Shown here: one piece after another, positions 14,852 through 22,732 of the stretch | Layout: each line of letters begins with the position of its first letter | Numbering within the stretch: position 1 is the first letter of the stretch | NCBI GenBank assembly: GCA_964012715.1 | Contig: CAXGUG010000055.1 | Location: forward strand, 1 to 25,038 | Source of the DNA: UBA1479 sp964012715 | GTDB lineage: Bacteria > Pseudomonadota > Alphaproteobacteria > Rhodospirillales > Casp-alpha2 | Length of the DNA: 25,038 bases | Direction: 5' to 3' | Translations under genes and position numbers: made by a program | The notes under the pieces: generated by a model | What the model was told of the DNA's origin: nothing | The model's database searches: none | The model's input: the letters and a program-made list of their open reading frames with translations, nothing else

Positions 14852-14856
14852 CCTCC
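14852..14856 (-). promoter_or_regulatory. Ribosome-binding site of ftsZ
   Basis: GGAGG with a 7-base spacer to ATG 14844 fixes the FtsZ start at MSINITVPEE. An open frame continues 23 codons further upstream but lacks FtsZ character. Confidence 0.8.
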
Positions 14857-14951
14857 GATGATTACTTCCCGCCTGAATAAATGCAACCGCGACCGGACCC
14901 TCCACGGCTGCAATCAGGGGTATTGGTTGAAAACACGTTGTCGTTCCTCAT

Positions 14952-16235
14952 TCAGAAATTCTCCCGCAGCCACTGCCCGAAACGCCCGAAGGCGCCGCTG
15001 CGTTCTTTGATCGGCTGAAAATCGCCCCCAGCCACCTCCAAGGGGTTTTCGACGGCGTAGCGAATCAACCCGACCGAGGTGGCGAACCCCGGCCCCGAAA
15101 CCGCCTCTGAAAGCCCCTCAACTCCACGCGGCCGGGCCAGGCGAACCTGACGGCCGAGCACGTCCCCGGCGAGTTCCGCCAAACCGGACAACTGGCTCGC
15201 ACCGCCGGTCAGCACCACGCGCTGTCCGATGGTCTTGTCGAAGCCGCTGGCCGCCAGGCGGTCGCGCACCAATTCCATGATTTCCTCGGCCCGAGGCCGG
15301 ACGATGCCGACCAGGACCGAGCGCGGCACCTGCGTCTGGGCTGCTTCCTTGTCTTCGCCGATCAACGGCACCGAGATCATTTCCGCATCATCTGACGGCG
15401 ACGGAATGACGCAGCCGAACAGGGTCTTCATCCGTTCGGCGCTTTCCAGCGGCGTCGACAGGCCGCGCGCGATGTCGTTGGTCATGTGACCGCCGCCCAG
15501 CGGGATCACGTCGGTATGGACCAGCTCGCCGTCGCAGAAGATCGCCAGCGAGGTCGTGCCCCCGCCGATGTCGATGCAGGTCGTGCCCAATTGCCGCTCG
15601 TCATCGACCAGGCAGGCCAGTGCCGAGGCGAAGGGCGTCGCGACCAGGGATTCGATTTCCAGATGGCAGCGACCGACGACCGTGCGCAGGTTCTTGACCG
15701 GCCCCGACTGCGCCGTGACCAGATGCAGATTGGCGCCCAGGCGATTGCCGAACATGCCGCGCGGATCGCGCACGCCGCGATTGTCATCGACCGAATATCC
15801 GACCGGGATCGAATGAATAAGGTCGCGATCCGCCGGAACCCCGGCGGTGACCTGATCCGCCGACAGGACACGGTACAGATCCGTTTCCTCGATCTCGCGC
15901 CCGCCGATATCGACCTCGTGCGCGGTCAGCTGCGATTTCGGTTTGCCGCAGGACAGGTTGACAAAGACCTTGTGGATGTTCTCGCCGACCATTGCTTCGG
16001 CGGCTTCGACCGTGGCGCGGATCGTCGCCTCGGCGGTGTCGAGGTCGATCACGCTGCCCGATTTCAGACCGTGGGATTTCTGATGGCCGATGCCGACAAC
16101 GCGCGCCGTCGTCTGACCGCCGCCCGCGACCCCCGTGCCCAGGCGGGCGATCAGGCAGGAAACCTTGGACGATCCCAGGTCCAGGGCGGCAACCAGGCCG
16201 CTGCGCGGTTTCGTATTTCCCAGTGGTTTCTTCAT
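14952..16235 (-). CDS. ftsA: Cell division protein FtsA
   Basis: This encodes a 427-residue actin-like ATPase that tethers FtsZ to the membrane and recruits later division proteins. The phosphate-1 motif is ALDLGSSKVSCLIARL (about 17-32), phosphate-2 is CIDIGGGTTSLAIF, and the adenosine motif is VVLTGGASQLSGLAELA. The inserted 1C domain lies between phosphate-1 and phosphate-2. The end GRFGQWLRENF is the amphipathic membrane-targeting helix. ATG 16235 gives MKKPLGNTKPRSGLVAALDLG. There is no strong Shine-Dalgarno sequence before it, and the upstream gap to ftsQ contains a tandem repeat, unlike the overlapping junctions elsewhere in the cluster. Confidence 0.97.
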   Translation of the reverse strand: MKKPLGNTKPRSGLVAALDLGSSKVSCLIARLGTGVAGGGQTTARVVGIGHQKSHGLKSGSVIDLDTAEATIRATVEAAEAMVGENIHKVFVNLSCGKPKSQLTAHEVDIGGREIEETDLYRVLSADQVTAGVPADRDLIHSIPVGYSVDDNRGVRDPRGMFGNRLGANLHLVTAQSGPVKNLRTVVGRCHLEIESLVATPFASALACLVDDERQLGTTCIDIGGGTTSLAIFCDGELVHTDVIPLGGGHMTNDIARGLSTPLESAERMKTLFGCVIPSPSDDAEMISVPLIGEDKEAAQTQVPRSVLVGIVRPRAEEIMELVRDRLAASGFDKTIGQRVVLTGGASQLSGLAELAGDVLGRQVRLARPRGVEGLSEAVSGPGFATSVGLIRYAVENPLEVAGGDFQPIKERSGAFGRFGQWLRENF

Positions 16236-16254
16236 CGCGGTCGTCTCGTTCGTT

Positions 16255-16305
16255 CAATCAGGTCGTTCAGGCAATCAGGTCGTTCAGGCAATCAGGTCGT
16301 TCAGG
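16255..16305 (-). repeat. Three perfect 17-bp tandem repeats between ftsQ and ftsA
   Basis: The unit CAATCAGGTCGTTCAGG (plus strand) occurs three times end to end without a mismatch. On the coding strand it reads CCTGAACGACCTGATTG, itself two CCTGA half-units, so CCTGA occurs six times here and once more at the ftsQ stop. Because 17 is not a multiple of three, the TGA in each unit closes all frames. It fills most of the 85-base gap and lies 20 bases before the ftsA start. Confidence 0.95.
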
Positions 16306-16320
16306 TCAGTTTGATTCAAT

Positions 16321-17187
16321 TCAGGTTTCCTGACCCTTGGGCTTGCGCGGCGGGCGGGGCTTCGATGCCTTGCGCACGATCAGGCGGTCCGGCAAACGCA
16401 GGTCCAGGACCTCCACATCGCGGGCCAGAACCTTGTGCTGGCGCTCGTATTCGGCCAGTCGGACCCAGGCCCCAGCGGGGTCGGTTTCGGGCAGTTGCAC
16501 GTCGATGCCGTTGTCCAGGGTCAGCGTCCATCGGCGGCCCGAGACGCGAACGGCGGCGCGGACCTGATTCATCAAATCCGGCTCGGCCTTCAGCGTTTCC
16601 AGCAAGGCGGCGGCATGTTTCGGAGCATCGGGGCCGACGACAATCGGCAGGTCGGAGAACCGCTCCAACCCCTTGTTGAGGATCACCACGCCTTCGTCGT
16701 CGATCAGATGAAATTCACCCTTGTTCTGCCACAGCGCCAGGGGCATGCGTTCGTCGATGTGCAGCATTACCGTGCCGGGCAGCATCCGTTCGACCACGGC
16801 GCGTTTGACCCAGGGCAGCTTTTCCACCCGGCGGCGGGCATCTTCGGGATCGAAGCCGAACATCGGCGCGCCACGCGTCAGGCGCAGCGCCGCCAGCAAA
16901 TCGGTGCGGGTCGTCTGCGACCGACCGGTCACGAAGATATCGTCGATCCGCAAGCCCGCATCGGCAGTGCGATCCACCGTCCACAGGCGCGCCTGTTCGG
17001 CGGCGCTTGAAATCATGTCATGGGTCCAGACCCACCAGCCGCCCACCGCGGCGCCACCCAACAGGGCCGCGACCCCGCCGGCGGCGACCGCCCGGCTGAC
17101 CCGGCCGCGCATCACGCGTTTGCGCGGCGCGCCGAGCATGCCGTCGTTCGAGGTGTCCTTGCTTTCCGTCTTCTTCTTGTCGGCCAT
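16321..17187 (-). CDS. ftsQ: Cell division protein FtsQ
   Basis: This encodes a 288-residue bitopic inner-membrane protein that links early and late division proteins. A basic cytoplasmic tail (residues 1-32) leads to one transmembrane helix at about 33-54 (AVAAGGVAALLGGAAVGGWW). A POTRA domain follows (from about 79, LRIDDIFVTGRSQTTRTDLL), then the FtsQ beta domain (KLPWVKRAVVERMLPGTVML, ALWQNKGEFHLID). ATG 17187 overlaps the ddl stop as TGATG and has GGAG 8 bases upstream; a GTG at 17196 is less likely because it would sit on that Shine-Dalgarno sequence. The C-terminal tail is unusually basic and proline-rich (KASKPRPPRKPKGQ). Confidence 0.94.
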   Translation of the reverse strand: MADKKKTESKDTSNDGMLGAPRKRVMRGRVSRAVAAGGVAALLGGAAVGGWWVWTHDMISSAAEQARLWTVDRTADAGLRIDDIFVTGRSQTTRTDLLAALRLTRGAPMFGFDPEDARRRVEKLPWVKRAVVERMLPGTVMLHIDERMPLALWQNKGEFHLIDDEGVVILNKGLERFSDLPIVVGPDAPKHAAALLETLKAEPDLMNQVRAAVRVSGRRWTLTLDNGIDVQLPETDPAGAWVRLAEYERQHKVLARDVEVLDLRLPDRLIVRKASKPRPPRKPKGQET

Positions 17188-18089
17188 CAATCGCACTCCG
17201 CCTGTTCAACCATCCATGCGACCAAGTCTGGGAAGGACATGCCCTTGTAGGCGGCCTGTTCCGGCACCAGCGACGTGGGCGTCATGCCCGGTTGGGTATT
17301 GATTTCCAGCATGTAGAGGTCTTTGCCGTCGTAACGCAGGTCGGCCCGCGCCACCCCCCGGCAGCCGACCGCGGCATAGGCCTGTTCCGACAGTGCCATC
17401 GCCCGATCGAACACATCTTTTTCCACCTCGGCGGGAACGACATGGATCGACCCGCCGTCGGCGTATTTGGCGTCGTAATCGTAGAACCCGCGCGCGGTCG
17501 TGATCTCGGTGACTGTCACGGCCTTGCCGCCCATCACCGACACAGTCAGCTCGCGACCGGGGATGTAGCGTTCGAACATCACTTCCTCGCCGTAGTTCCA
17601 GCCGGAACCTTCGAACGGCGGCTCGTTGTCGCCCTCGCGCACGATATGCACGCCGACGCTGGAGCCTTCGTTGATCGGCTTTGCCACATAGGGCCGAGCC
17701 ATCGGCTCCTTGGCCCGCGCCTGTTCGATGGTCGCAATGACGTGTTCGGCCACGGGAATGCCCTGGGCCTGGAACAACTGCTTGGCCATCACCTTGTCCA
17801 TGGCCAGGGCCGAGGCCAGCAGACCGGAATGGGTATAGGGGATGCCCAAAATATCGAGCAGGCCCTGAATGCAGCCGTCCTCGCCGAAGCGGCCATGCAG
17901 GGCGTTGAACACCACGTCCGGACGCGGATACAGGCGGGTGATCAAGGCGCCCACGTCGCGCTGCACGTCGATTGTCGCGACGTCGTATCCCGCTTCCTTC
18001 AGCGCTTTGGCGCAGGCCGCGCCCGACACCAGCGACACCTCGCGTTCGGCGGACCAGCCGCCCATCAGCACGGCGACATGTTTGGTCAT
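17187..18089 (-). CDS. ddl: D-alanine--D-alanine ligase
   Basis: This encodes a 300-residue ATP-grasp ligase that makes the D-Ala-D-Ala dipeptide added later by MurF. Family motifs are VLMGGWSAEREVSLVSG (7-23), LHGRFGEDG (64-72, usual form HGxxGEDG), YVAKPINEGSSVGV in the ATP-grasp region, GVARADLRYD, and the Mg-binding EINTQPGMT (about 262-270). ATG 18089 has GGGAGGTG 5 bases upstream and overlaps the murB stop as ATGA. The frame is open further upstream into murB but loses similarity. Length and motifs fit a DdlB enzyme in its usual place between murB and ftsQ. Confidence 0.97.
   Translation of the reverse strand: MTKHVAVLMGGWSAEREVSLVSGAACAKALKEAGYDVATIDVQRDVGALITRLYPRPDVVFNALHGRFGEDGCIQGLLDILGIPYTHSGLLASALAMDKVMAKQLFQAQGIPVAEHVIATIEQARAKEPMARPYVAKPINEGSSVGVHIVREGDNEPPFEGSGWNYGEEVMFERYIPGRELTVSVMGGKAVTVTEITTARGFYDYDAKYADGGSIHVVPAEVEKDVFDRAMALSEQAYAAVGCRGVARADLRYDGKDLYMLEINTQPGMTPTSLVPEQAAYKGMSFPDLVAWMVEQAECD
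17196..17199 (-). promoter_or_regulatory. Ribosome-binding site deciding the ftsQ start
   Basis: GGAG inside the last codons of ddl lies 8 bases before ATG 17187, supporting that start over the in-frame GTG at 17196. Confidence 0.7.
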
Positions 18090-19030
18090 GACCGCACCTC
18101 CCGCGCCGGGGGCTGCGCCGGACGACCGATGCGGCGGATTTCCCAATGCAGCTCGATCCCGGATTTTTCGAACACCCGGCGACGCACTTCCTCGCCCAGT
18201 CCTTCCAGGTCCGCCGCCGTGGCGTTACCCGTGTTGATCAGGAAATTGCAGTGCTGGGGCGAGACCTGCGCGCCGCCTCGGGTCAGGCCCCGGCAACCGG
18301 CTTCGTCGATCAGTTCCCAGGCCTTGTGGCCATCCGGGTTGGCGAAGGTCGATCCGCCGGTGCGCGATTTGACCGGCTGGGTCTCACCGCGCGATTTCTG
18401 GATTTCGGCCATGCGTTCGGCAATGGCCGACACATCGCCCGGCACGCCGCGCAGGGTTGCCTGGGTGAAGATCACGTCTTCGGGCTGACCGCAGTGGCGA
18501 TAGGCGAAGGCCATGTCGGCCGGGGAGAGGGCCGCAACCTCTCCCCTGCCGTTCACTGCCCGTGCGGCCACGAAAATATCGGAAATCTCGGCCCCGTAGG
18601 CCCCGGCGTTCATGCGCAAGGCCCCGCCCAGGGTGCCCGGAATGCCGATCAGGAATTCAAATCCGGTCAAGCCCGCATCCCGCGCGGCGCGGGCCAGGTT
18701 GACGTCCATCGCCCCGGCACCCGCGGTGATGGTCGCGCCCTCGACAGAGATATCGGCGAAGGATTTACCCAGGCGCACGACCACGCCGTCGACGCCGCCG
18801 TCGCGAACCATCAGGTTCGAGGCCACGCCGATCACCGTCACCGGCACGTCGTCCGGTAGCGCCGCCATGAAGCTCGCCAAATCATCGGCATCCGCCGGCT
18901 CGAACAGAACCTCGGCCAGACCACCGACCCGGAACCAGGAGAACCCGGCCATCGGCGCATTAGCGGTCAGGCGACCCCGCGCGCGGGGCAGACGGTCCAA
19001 CAGCGAGGTATCGAATTGCGCAGCCATCAT
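18086..19030 (-). CDS. murB: UDP-N-acetylenolpyruvoylglucosamine reductase MurB
   Basis: This encodes a 314-residue FAD enzyme that reduces the enolpyruvyl group to form UDP-N-acetylmuramate with NADPH. The FAD-binding region shows VIGVASNLMVRDGGVDGVV and GIPGTLGGALRMNAGAYG (129-146). The proton-donor serine is in RTGGSTFANP (S227). The final catalytic-glutamate region lies in the C-terminal part, near SGIELHWEIRRIG. The two starts ATG 19030 and ATG 19027 are adjacent and both overlap the murC stop; GGGGAGG lies 7 bases before the first. A strong 9-bp hairpin occurs within the coding sequence at 18522-18546. Confidence 0.96.
   Translation of the reverse strand: MMAAQFDTSLLDRLPRARGRLTANAPMAGFSWFRVGGLAEVLFEPADADDLASFMAALPDDVPVTVIGVASNLMVRDGGVDGVVVRLGKSFADISVEGATITAGAGAMDVNLARAARDAGLTGFEFLIGIPGTLGGALRMNAGAYGAEISDIFVAARAVNGRGEVAALSPADMAFAYRHCGQPEDVIFTQATLRGVPGDVSAIAERMAEIQKSRGETQPVKSRTGGSTFANPDGHKAWELIDEAGCRGLTRGGAQVSPQHCNFLINTGNATAADLEGLGEEVRRRVFEKSGIELHWEIRRIGRPAQPPAREVRS
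18522..18546 (-). other. Perfect 9-bp inverted repeat inside murB
   Basis: GGGGAGAGG and CCTCTCCCC pair perfectly across a 7-base loop, within codons for GRGEVAALSP. A GC-rich stem this long inside a coding region could cause pausing or processing of the long dcw transcript, or arise by chance in G+C-rich DNA. Confidence 0.6.
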
Positions 19031-20487
19031 GCGCCCGCCTCCCCACTACGTCCGTTACCGCCGGGAATTTCCCGCAGGCCGCCACCCAGTTCCTGCATCT
19101 GTTCGGGCAGGGCATTGGCCCATTGGCTGATCGTTCCCGCCCCCAGGCAAACCACGAAATCGCCGCTGTCGGTCAGGTCCATGGCCACGCGGGCCAGGTC
19201 TTCCGGCCCGGACAGAGCGACCACGTTGCGGTGGCCGTGAACCTTCAGCCCTTCGACCAGGGCGTTTTGGTCGATGCCCTCGATCGGGGCCTCGCCCGCC
19301 GCATAGACCGGGGCGACGATGACAGCGTCGGCATCGTTGAAGCAGGTGCAGAATTCTTCGAACAGGTCGCGCAGGCGGGTATAGCGATGTGGCTGAACCA
19401 CGGCCACGACCTTGCCCGTCGTCGCATCGCGCGCGGCGGACAGAACCGCCGCGATCTCGACCGGATGGTGGCCGTAATCGTCGATCACCGTGACGCCGCC
19501 AACCGTGCCGGTGCGGGTGAAGCGCCGTTTGACCCCGCCGAATTTGGCCAGGGACCGGGCTATGTCGGCATCGGACAGCGCCATTTCGCTGGCGATGGCG
19601 ACCGCCGCCAGAGCGTTCTGGACATTGTGCTGACCATACATCGGCAGATGCAGGTCGGCGATCTCGCGGACCTCGCCGGTTTTACGATTGCGGATCACCG
19701 CGTCAAAGGCGATGCCGTCCAGGCCCGGCGTCATGTTGACGGCGCGGACGTCGGCCTGCGGGCTGAAGCCGTAGGTCACGACCCGACGGTCGGAAACGCG
19801 GGGGATCAGGTTCTGAACCTCGGGGTGGTCGATGCACAGAACCGCGAAGCCGTAGAACGGGATGTTTTCGACGTACTGGACGAAGGCGCGCTTCAAGGTT
19901 TCGAAGTCGCCGTAATGGTCCATATGTTCCGGGTCGATATTGGTGACCACGGCGATGGTCGCGGGCAGTTTCAGGAACGTGCCGTCGCTTTCGTCCGCTT
20001 CGGCGACCAGCCAGTCGCCGGTGCCGAGGCGCGCATTGGTGCCATAGGCATTGATGATGCCGCCGTTGATCACCGTCGGGTCCAGGCCGGCACCATCCAG
20101 CACCGCCGAAATCAGCGACGTCGTCGTGGTCTTGCCATGGGTCCCGCCGACCGCGATCGACCATTTCAGGCGCATCAATTCGCCCAGCATTTCCGCCCGG
20201 CGCACGACCGGGATCAGGTTCTGCCGCGCCGCCACGACTTCCGGGTTGTCCGGCTTGACCGCCGACGAAATCACCACCACCTGGGCCGGGCCCAGGTTGG
20301 CCGCGTCATGGCCGATATGAACAACAATGCCCATGTCGCGCAGGCGCTTGACGTTGGCGCTGTCGGCGATGTCGGAGCCCTGAACCGAATAGCCCAGGCT
20401 GTGCAGCACCTCGGCGATGCCGCTCATCCCGATGCCGCCGATGCCGACGAAATGCAGGGTGCCGATATCGAGGGGGAGCGCTCTCAT
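19027..20487 (-). CDS. murC: UDP-N-acetylmuramate--L-alanine ligase MurC
   Basis: This encodes a 486-residue Mur ligase that adds L-alanine to UDP-MurNAc, the first peptide-stem step. The N-terminal Rossmann domain has HFVGIGGIGMSGIAEVL (12-28). The ATP P-loop is GTHGKTTT (115-122). The middle domain has EADESDGTFL and TNIDPEHMDHYGDF, and the C-terminal domain has DDYGHHPVEIAAVL and QPHRYTRLRDLF, all diagnostic of MurC. ATG 20487 overlaps the murG stop as ATGA. The frame stays open 150 codons further upstream, antiparallel to no known domain and inside murG, so that extension is rejected. It is followed by murB with overlapping stop and start. Confidence 0.97.
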   Translation of the reverse strand: MRALPLDIGTLHFVGIGGIGMSGIAEVLHSLGYSVQGSDIADSANVKRLRDMGIVVHIGHDAANLGPAQVVVISSAVKPDNPEVVAARQNLIPVVRRAEMLGELMRLKWSIAVGGTHGKTTTTSLISAVLDGAGLDPTVINGGIINAYGTNARLGTGDWLVAEADESDGTFLKLPATIAVVTNIDPEHMDHYGDFETLKRAFVQYVENIPFYGFAVLCIDHPEVQNLIPRVSDRRVVTYGFSPQADVRAVNMTPGLDGIAFDAVIRNRKTGEVREIADLHLPMYGQHNVQNALAAVAIASEMALSDADIARSLAKFGGVKRRFTRTGTVGGVTVIDDYGHHPVEIAAVLSAARDATTGKVVAVVQPHRYTRLRDLFEEFCTCFNDADAVIVAPVYAAGEAPIEGIDQNALVEGLKVHGHRNVVALSGPEDLARVAMDLTDSGDFVVCLGAGTISQWANALPEQMQELGGGLREIPGGNGRSGEAGA

Positions 20488-21611
20488 GCCGCCTGCCTTC
20501 CGTCGTTGGAGTTTCCGTTTGGCATCATCTCGACCACCATGTCGGCCAACGCGCGGGCCGCATCGGGACGCCCGATGCGCTTCGACGCATGCGCCGCATG
20601 AACCAGATGACGCGGATTTTCGAACAGGCTGGTCAGCCGACCGGCCAAGCGTTCGGGCGTGAACACGTCTTCGGCCATCAGCCAACCGGCCCCGGCCTCG
20701 TCCACGGACTGCGCGTTCACGAATTGATGGTTGTCGATAGCATGGGGCAGCGGCACCAAAATGCCGGGCCGCCCGATGGCCGTCATTTCCGCCACGGTCG
20801 AGGCCCCTGCCCGCGCGATCAACAAATGCGTCGCCGCCAGACGGGCTGGAATGTCGTCGAAGAAGCTGTTCAATTCCGCCGCGATCCCGGCCTGTTCGTA
20901 GACCGTGCGGACACGGTCCAGGTCTTCGGCCCGGCATTGCTGGGTGACTTTCAGGCGCTTCTTCAACGCCTCCGGCATTGCCGCCAAGGCCGCCGGAACC
21001 ACGTCGGACAGCACCCGCGCCCCTTGCGAGCCGCCGGTGATCAACAGGTTCAATGGTCCCGTCGCCGAGATTTCATCGTAAGGCGCATCCGCCGCCGCCA
21101 GAACCGCCGGGCGAACCGGCATGCCGGTGACCCGGACCTTGTCCTTGGCCGCGTCGGGGATCATCTGCGTGCCGTCGATCGAGGTCGCGATCCGCCGCAC
21201 CCGCGTCGCCAACAGGCGATTGGCCCGACCCAGGACCGCGTTCTGTTCATGGATCGCCGTCGCCATTCCGGCCCAGGTCGCGGCCATCATCGTCGGGACC
21301 GAGGCATAGCCGCCGAACCCGACCACGGCAGCGGGTTGCAGTTTGGCCAGAAGGGCGCGCGCCTGCCACATGCCCAGACCCAATTCGAACACGCTTTCCA
21401 GGCGCGCGGTCAAACGCTTGCCCGCAATGCCGCCAGCCCGGATGCGATGGGTTTCCAGGTCGGCCAGGGCCCCGCCGTAATTGCCGCCGCGCCGGTCGGT
21501 GACCAGGGCCAGGCGATGGCCGCGGCCCAACAGTTCCGCCGCCAAGGCTTCCGCCGGGAAGACATGACCGCCGGTGCCGCCGGCGGCGAGCACGACCAAT
21601 TGCGCCGTCAT
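20484..21611 (-). CDS. murG: Undecaprenyl-PP-MurNAc-pentapeptide GlcNAc transferase MurG
   Basis: This encodes a 375-residue GT-B glycosyltransferase acting on the inner face of the membrane, adding GlcNAc to lipid I to give lipid II. The glycine-rich loop is GGTGGH (11-16). GFGGYASVPTMMAA and HEQNAVLGRANRLL follow in the N-domain. The C-domain shows LLITGGSQGARVLSDVVP and RAGASTVAEMTAIGRPGILVPLPHAIDNHQ, which bind UDP-GlcNAc. ATG 21611 overlaps the ftsW stop as ATGA, and murC overlaps its own stop in the same way. Length is close to the family norm. Confidence 0.97.
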   Translation of the reverse strand: MTAQLVVLAAGGTGGHVFPAEALAAELLGRGHRLALVTDRRGGNYGGALADLETHRIRAGGIAGKRLTARLESVFELGLGMWQARALLAKLQPAAVVGFGGYASVPTMMAATWAGMATAIHEQNAVLGRANRLLATRVRRIATSIDGTQMIPDAAKDKVRVTGMPVRPAVLAAADAPYDEISATGPLNLLITGGSQGARVLSDVVPAALAAMPEALKKRLKVTQQCRAEDLDRVRTVYEQAGIAAELNSFFDDIPARLAATHLLIARAGASTVAEMTAIGRPGILVPLPHAIDNHQFVNAQSVDEAGAGWLMAEDVFTPERLAGRLTSLFENPRHLVHAAHASKRIGRPDAARALADMVVEMMPNGNSNDGRQAA

Positions 21612-22732
21612 CGCCCACCCCCTTCGCCCGGGCGGGAGCGTGTCAGGGCCAGCATCAGGCCGAAGCCGAGTGCGATCGCGACCGTGGACGAACCACCGTA
21701 GGACACGAACGGCAGGGTCATGCCCTTGGGCGGGATCAGGTGCAGGGTCGAGGCGAGGTTAATCATCGCCTGGACCGCGAATTGAACCAGCAGCCCCGCC
21801 GAGGCCAACAGCACGAACAGGTTGTCGTCCTTGTAGGCGCGGGACAGGCCGCGCACGACGACGAAAGCGAACAGCGCCACGATGGCGACGCAGACCAACA
21901 TGCCGAATTCCTCGCCCGCGACGGCGAAGATGAAATCGGTATGGGCGTCGGGCAGGACTTCCTTGACCCGGCCCTCGCCCGGACCGCGCCCGGTCAGCCC
22001 CCCGTTATGGAAGGCGTCGAGCGAGCGCATGATCTGATAGCCCTCGCCCGCCGAGGGATCGAAGAAGCGATCCACCCGCGCGCGTACGTGGCCAAATGTG
22101 AAATAGGCCCCGACACTGGCCGCGAGGAAGGCGCAACCGATGCCCATGACCATGACGATGGGTAATCCGGCCAGGAAGAACTGCACCCCCCAGACCGAGG
22201 CGACGACCATGGTCATGCCCACGTCCGGCTGCATCAGCAACAACGCCGCGACCATCAGGAACAAGCCCGTGGCGACCAAATTGCCGGGATAACCTTCCTG
22301 CAACCGGGCCTGGGCGAAGAACCAAGCCGCAGTCACGGCCAGGGTGGGTTTGGCGAATTCCGACGGCTGCAACGAAAACGATCCGAAGCTGAGCCAGCGG
22401 GTGGCACCCTTGATCTCAGGGCCGACGGCCAGAACCGCGACCATCAGCACCATCGACAGGCCCAGCACGCCCATGGCGACCCGGCGCACGCCCCGGGGCG
22501 ACAGCAACGACGCGCAGAGCAGCACGAACAAGCCGAGACCCAGATAGACCGCCTGACGGCCCGCGAAGTAATAGGTATCCAAGCCCAAACGCTGGGCGAC
22601 CGGCGGCGACGCGGCCAGGGCCAGGACCATGCCGATCATCGCCAGAACCATGACGGCAGCCAGGTTCCAGCGGTCGACGGTCCACCACCAGCGGGTCAGG
22701 ATCGAATTATCGGTGCGGGCCAGCGTGCTCAT
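21608..22732 (-). CDS. ftsW: Septal peptidoglycan glycosyltransferase FtsW (SEDS family)
   Basis: This encodes a 374-residue polytopic protein of the SEDS (RodA/FtsW/SpoVE) family that polymerises lipid II at the septum with its partner class B PBP. About ten hydrophobic helices are visible. Family motifs include GATRWLSFGSFSLQPSEFAK, the extracellular-loop GGLTGRGPGEG followed by LPDAHTDFIFAVAGEEFG (with the conserved aspartates), and KGMTLPFVSYGGSS near the end. ATG 22732 directly abuts the murD stop (TAGATG) with GGGGAGG 8 bases upstream. No ftsI is present in the window; it would be expected further upstream of mraY. Confidence 0.96.
   Translation of the reverse strand: MSTLARTDNSILTRWWWTVDRWNLAAVMVLAMIGMVLALAASPPVAQRLGLDTYYFAGRQAVYLGLGLFVLLCASLLSPRGVRRVAMGVLGLSMVLMVAVLAVGPEIKGATRWLSFGSFSLQPSEFAKPTLAVTAAWFFAQARLQEGYPGNLVATGLFLMVAALLLMQPDVGMTMVVASVWGVQFFLAGLPIVMVMGIGCAFLAASVGAYFTFGHVRARVDRFFDPSAGEGYQIMRSLDAFHNGGLTGRGPGEGRVKEVLPDAHTDFIFAVAGEEFGMLVCVAIVALFAFVVVRGLSRAYKDDNLFVLLASAGLLVQFAVQAMINLASTLHLIPPKGMTLPFVSYGGSSTVAIALGFGLMLALTRSRPGEGGGR

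Noticed and set aside
19123..20601. A 492-codon open frame on the plus strand opposite murC
   Set aside because: Antisense to a clear MurC with all ligase motifs; the translation is rich in H, D, G, R and Q, as usual for antisense of G+C-rich genes.
20488..20937. A 150-codon upstream extension of murC
   Set aside because: It lies inside murG, has no MurC similarity, and ATG 20487 overlapping the murG stop fits the coupled pattern of the cluster.
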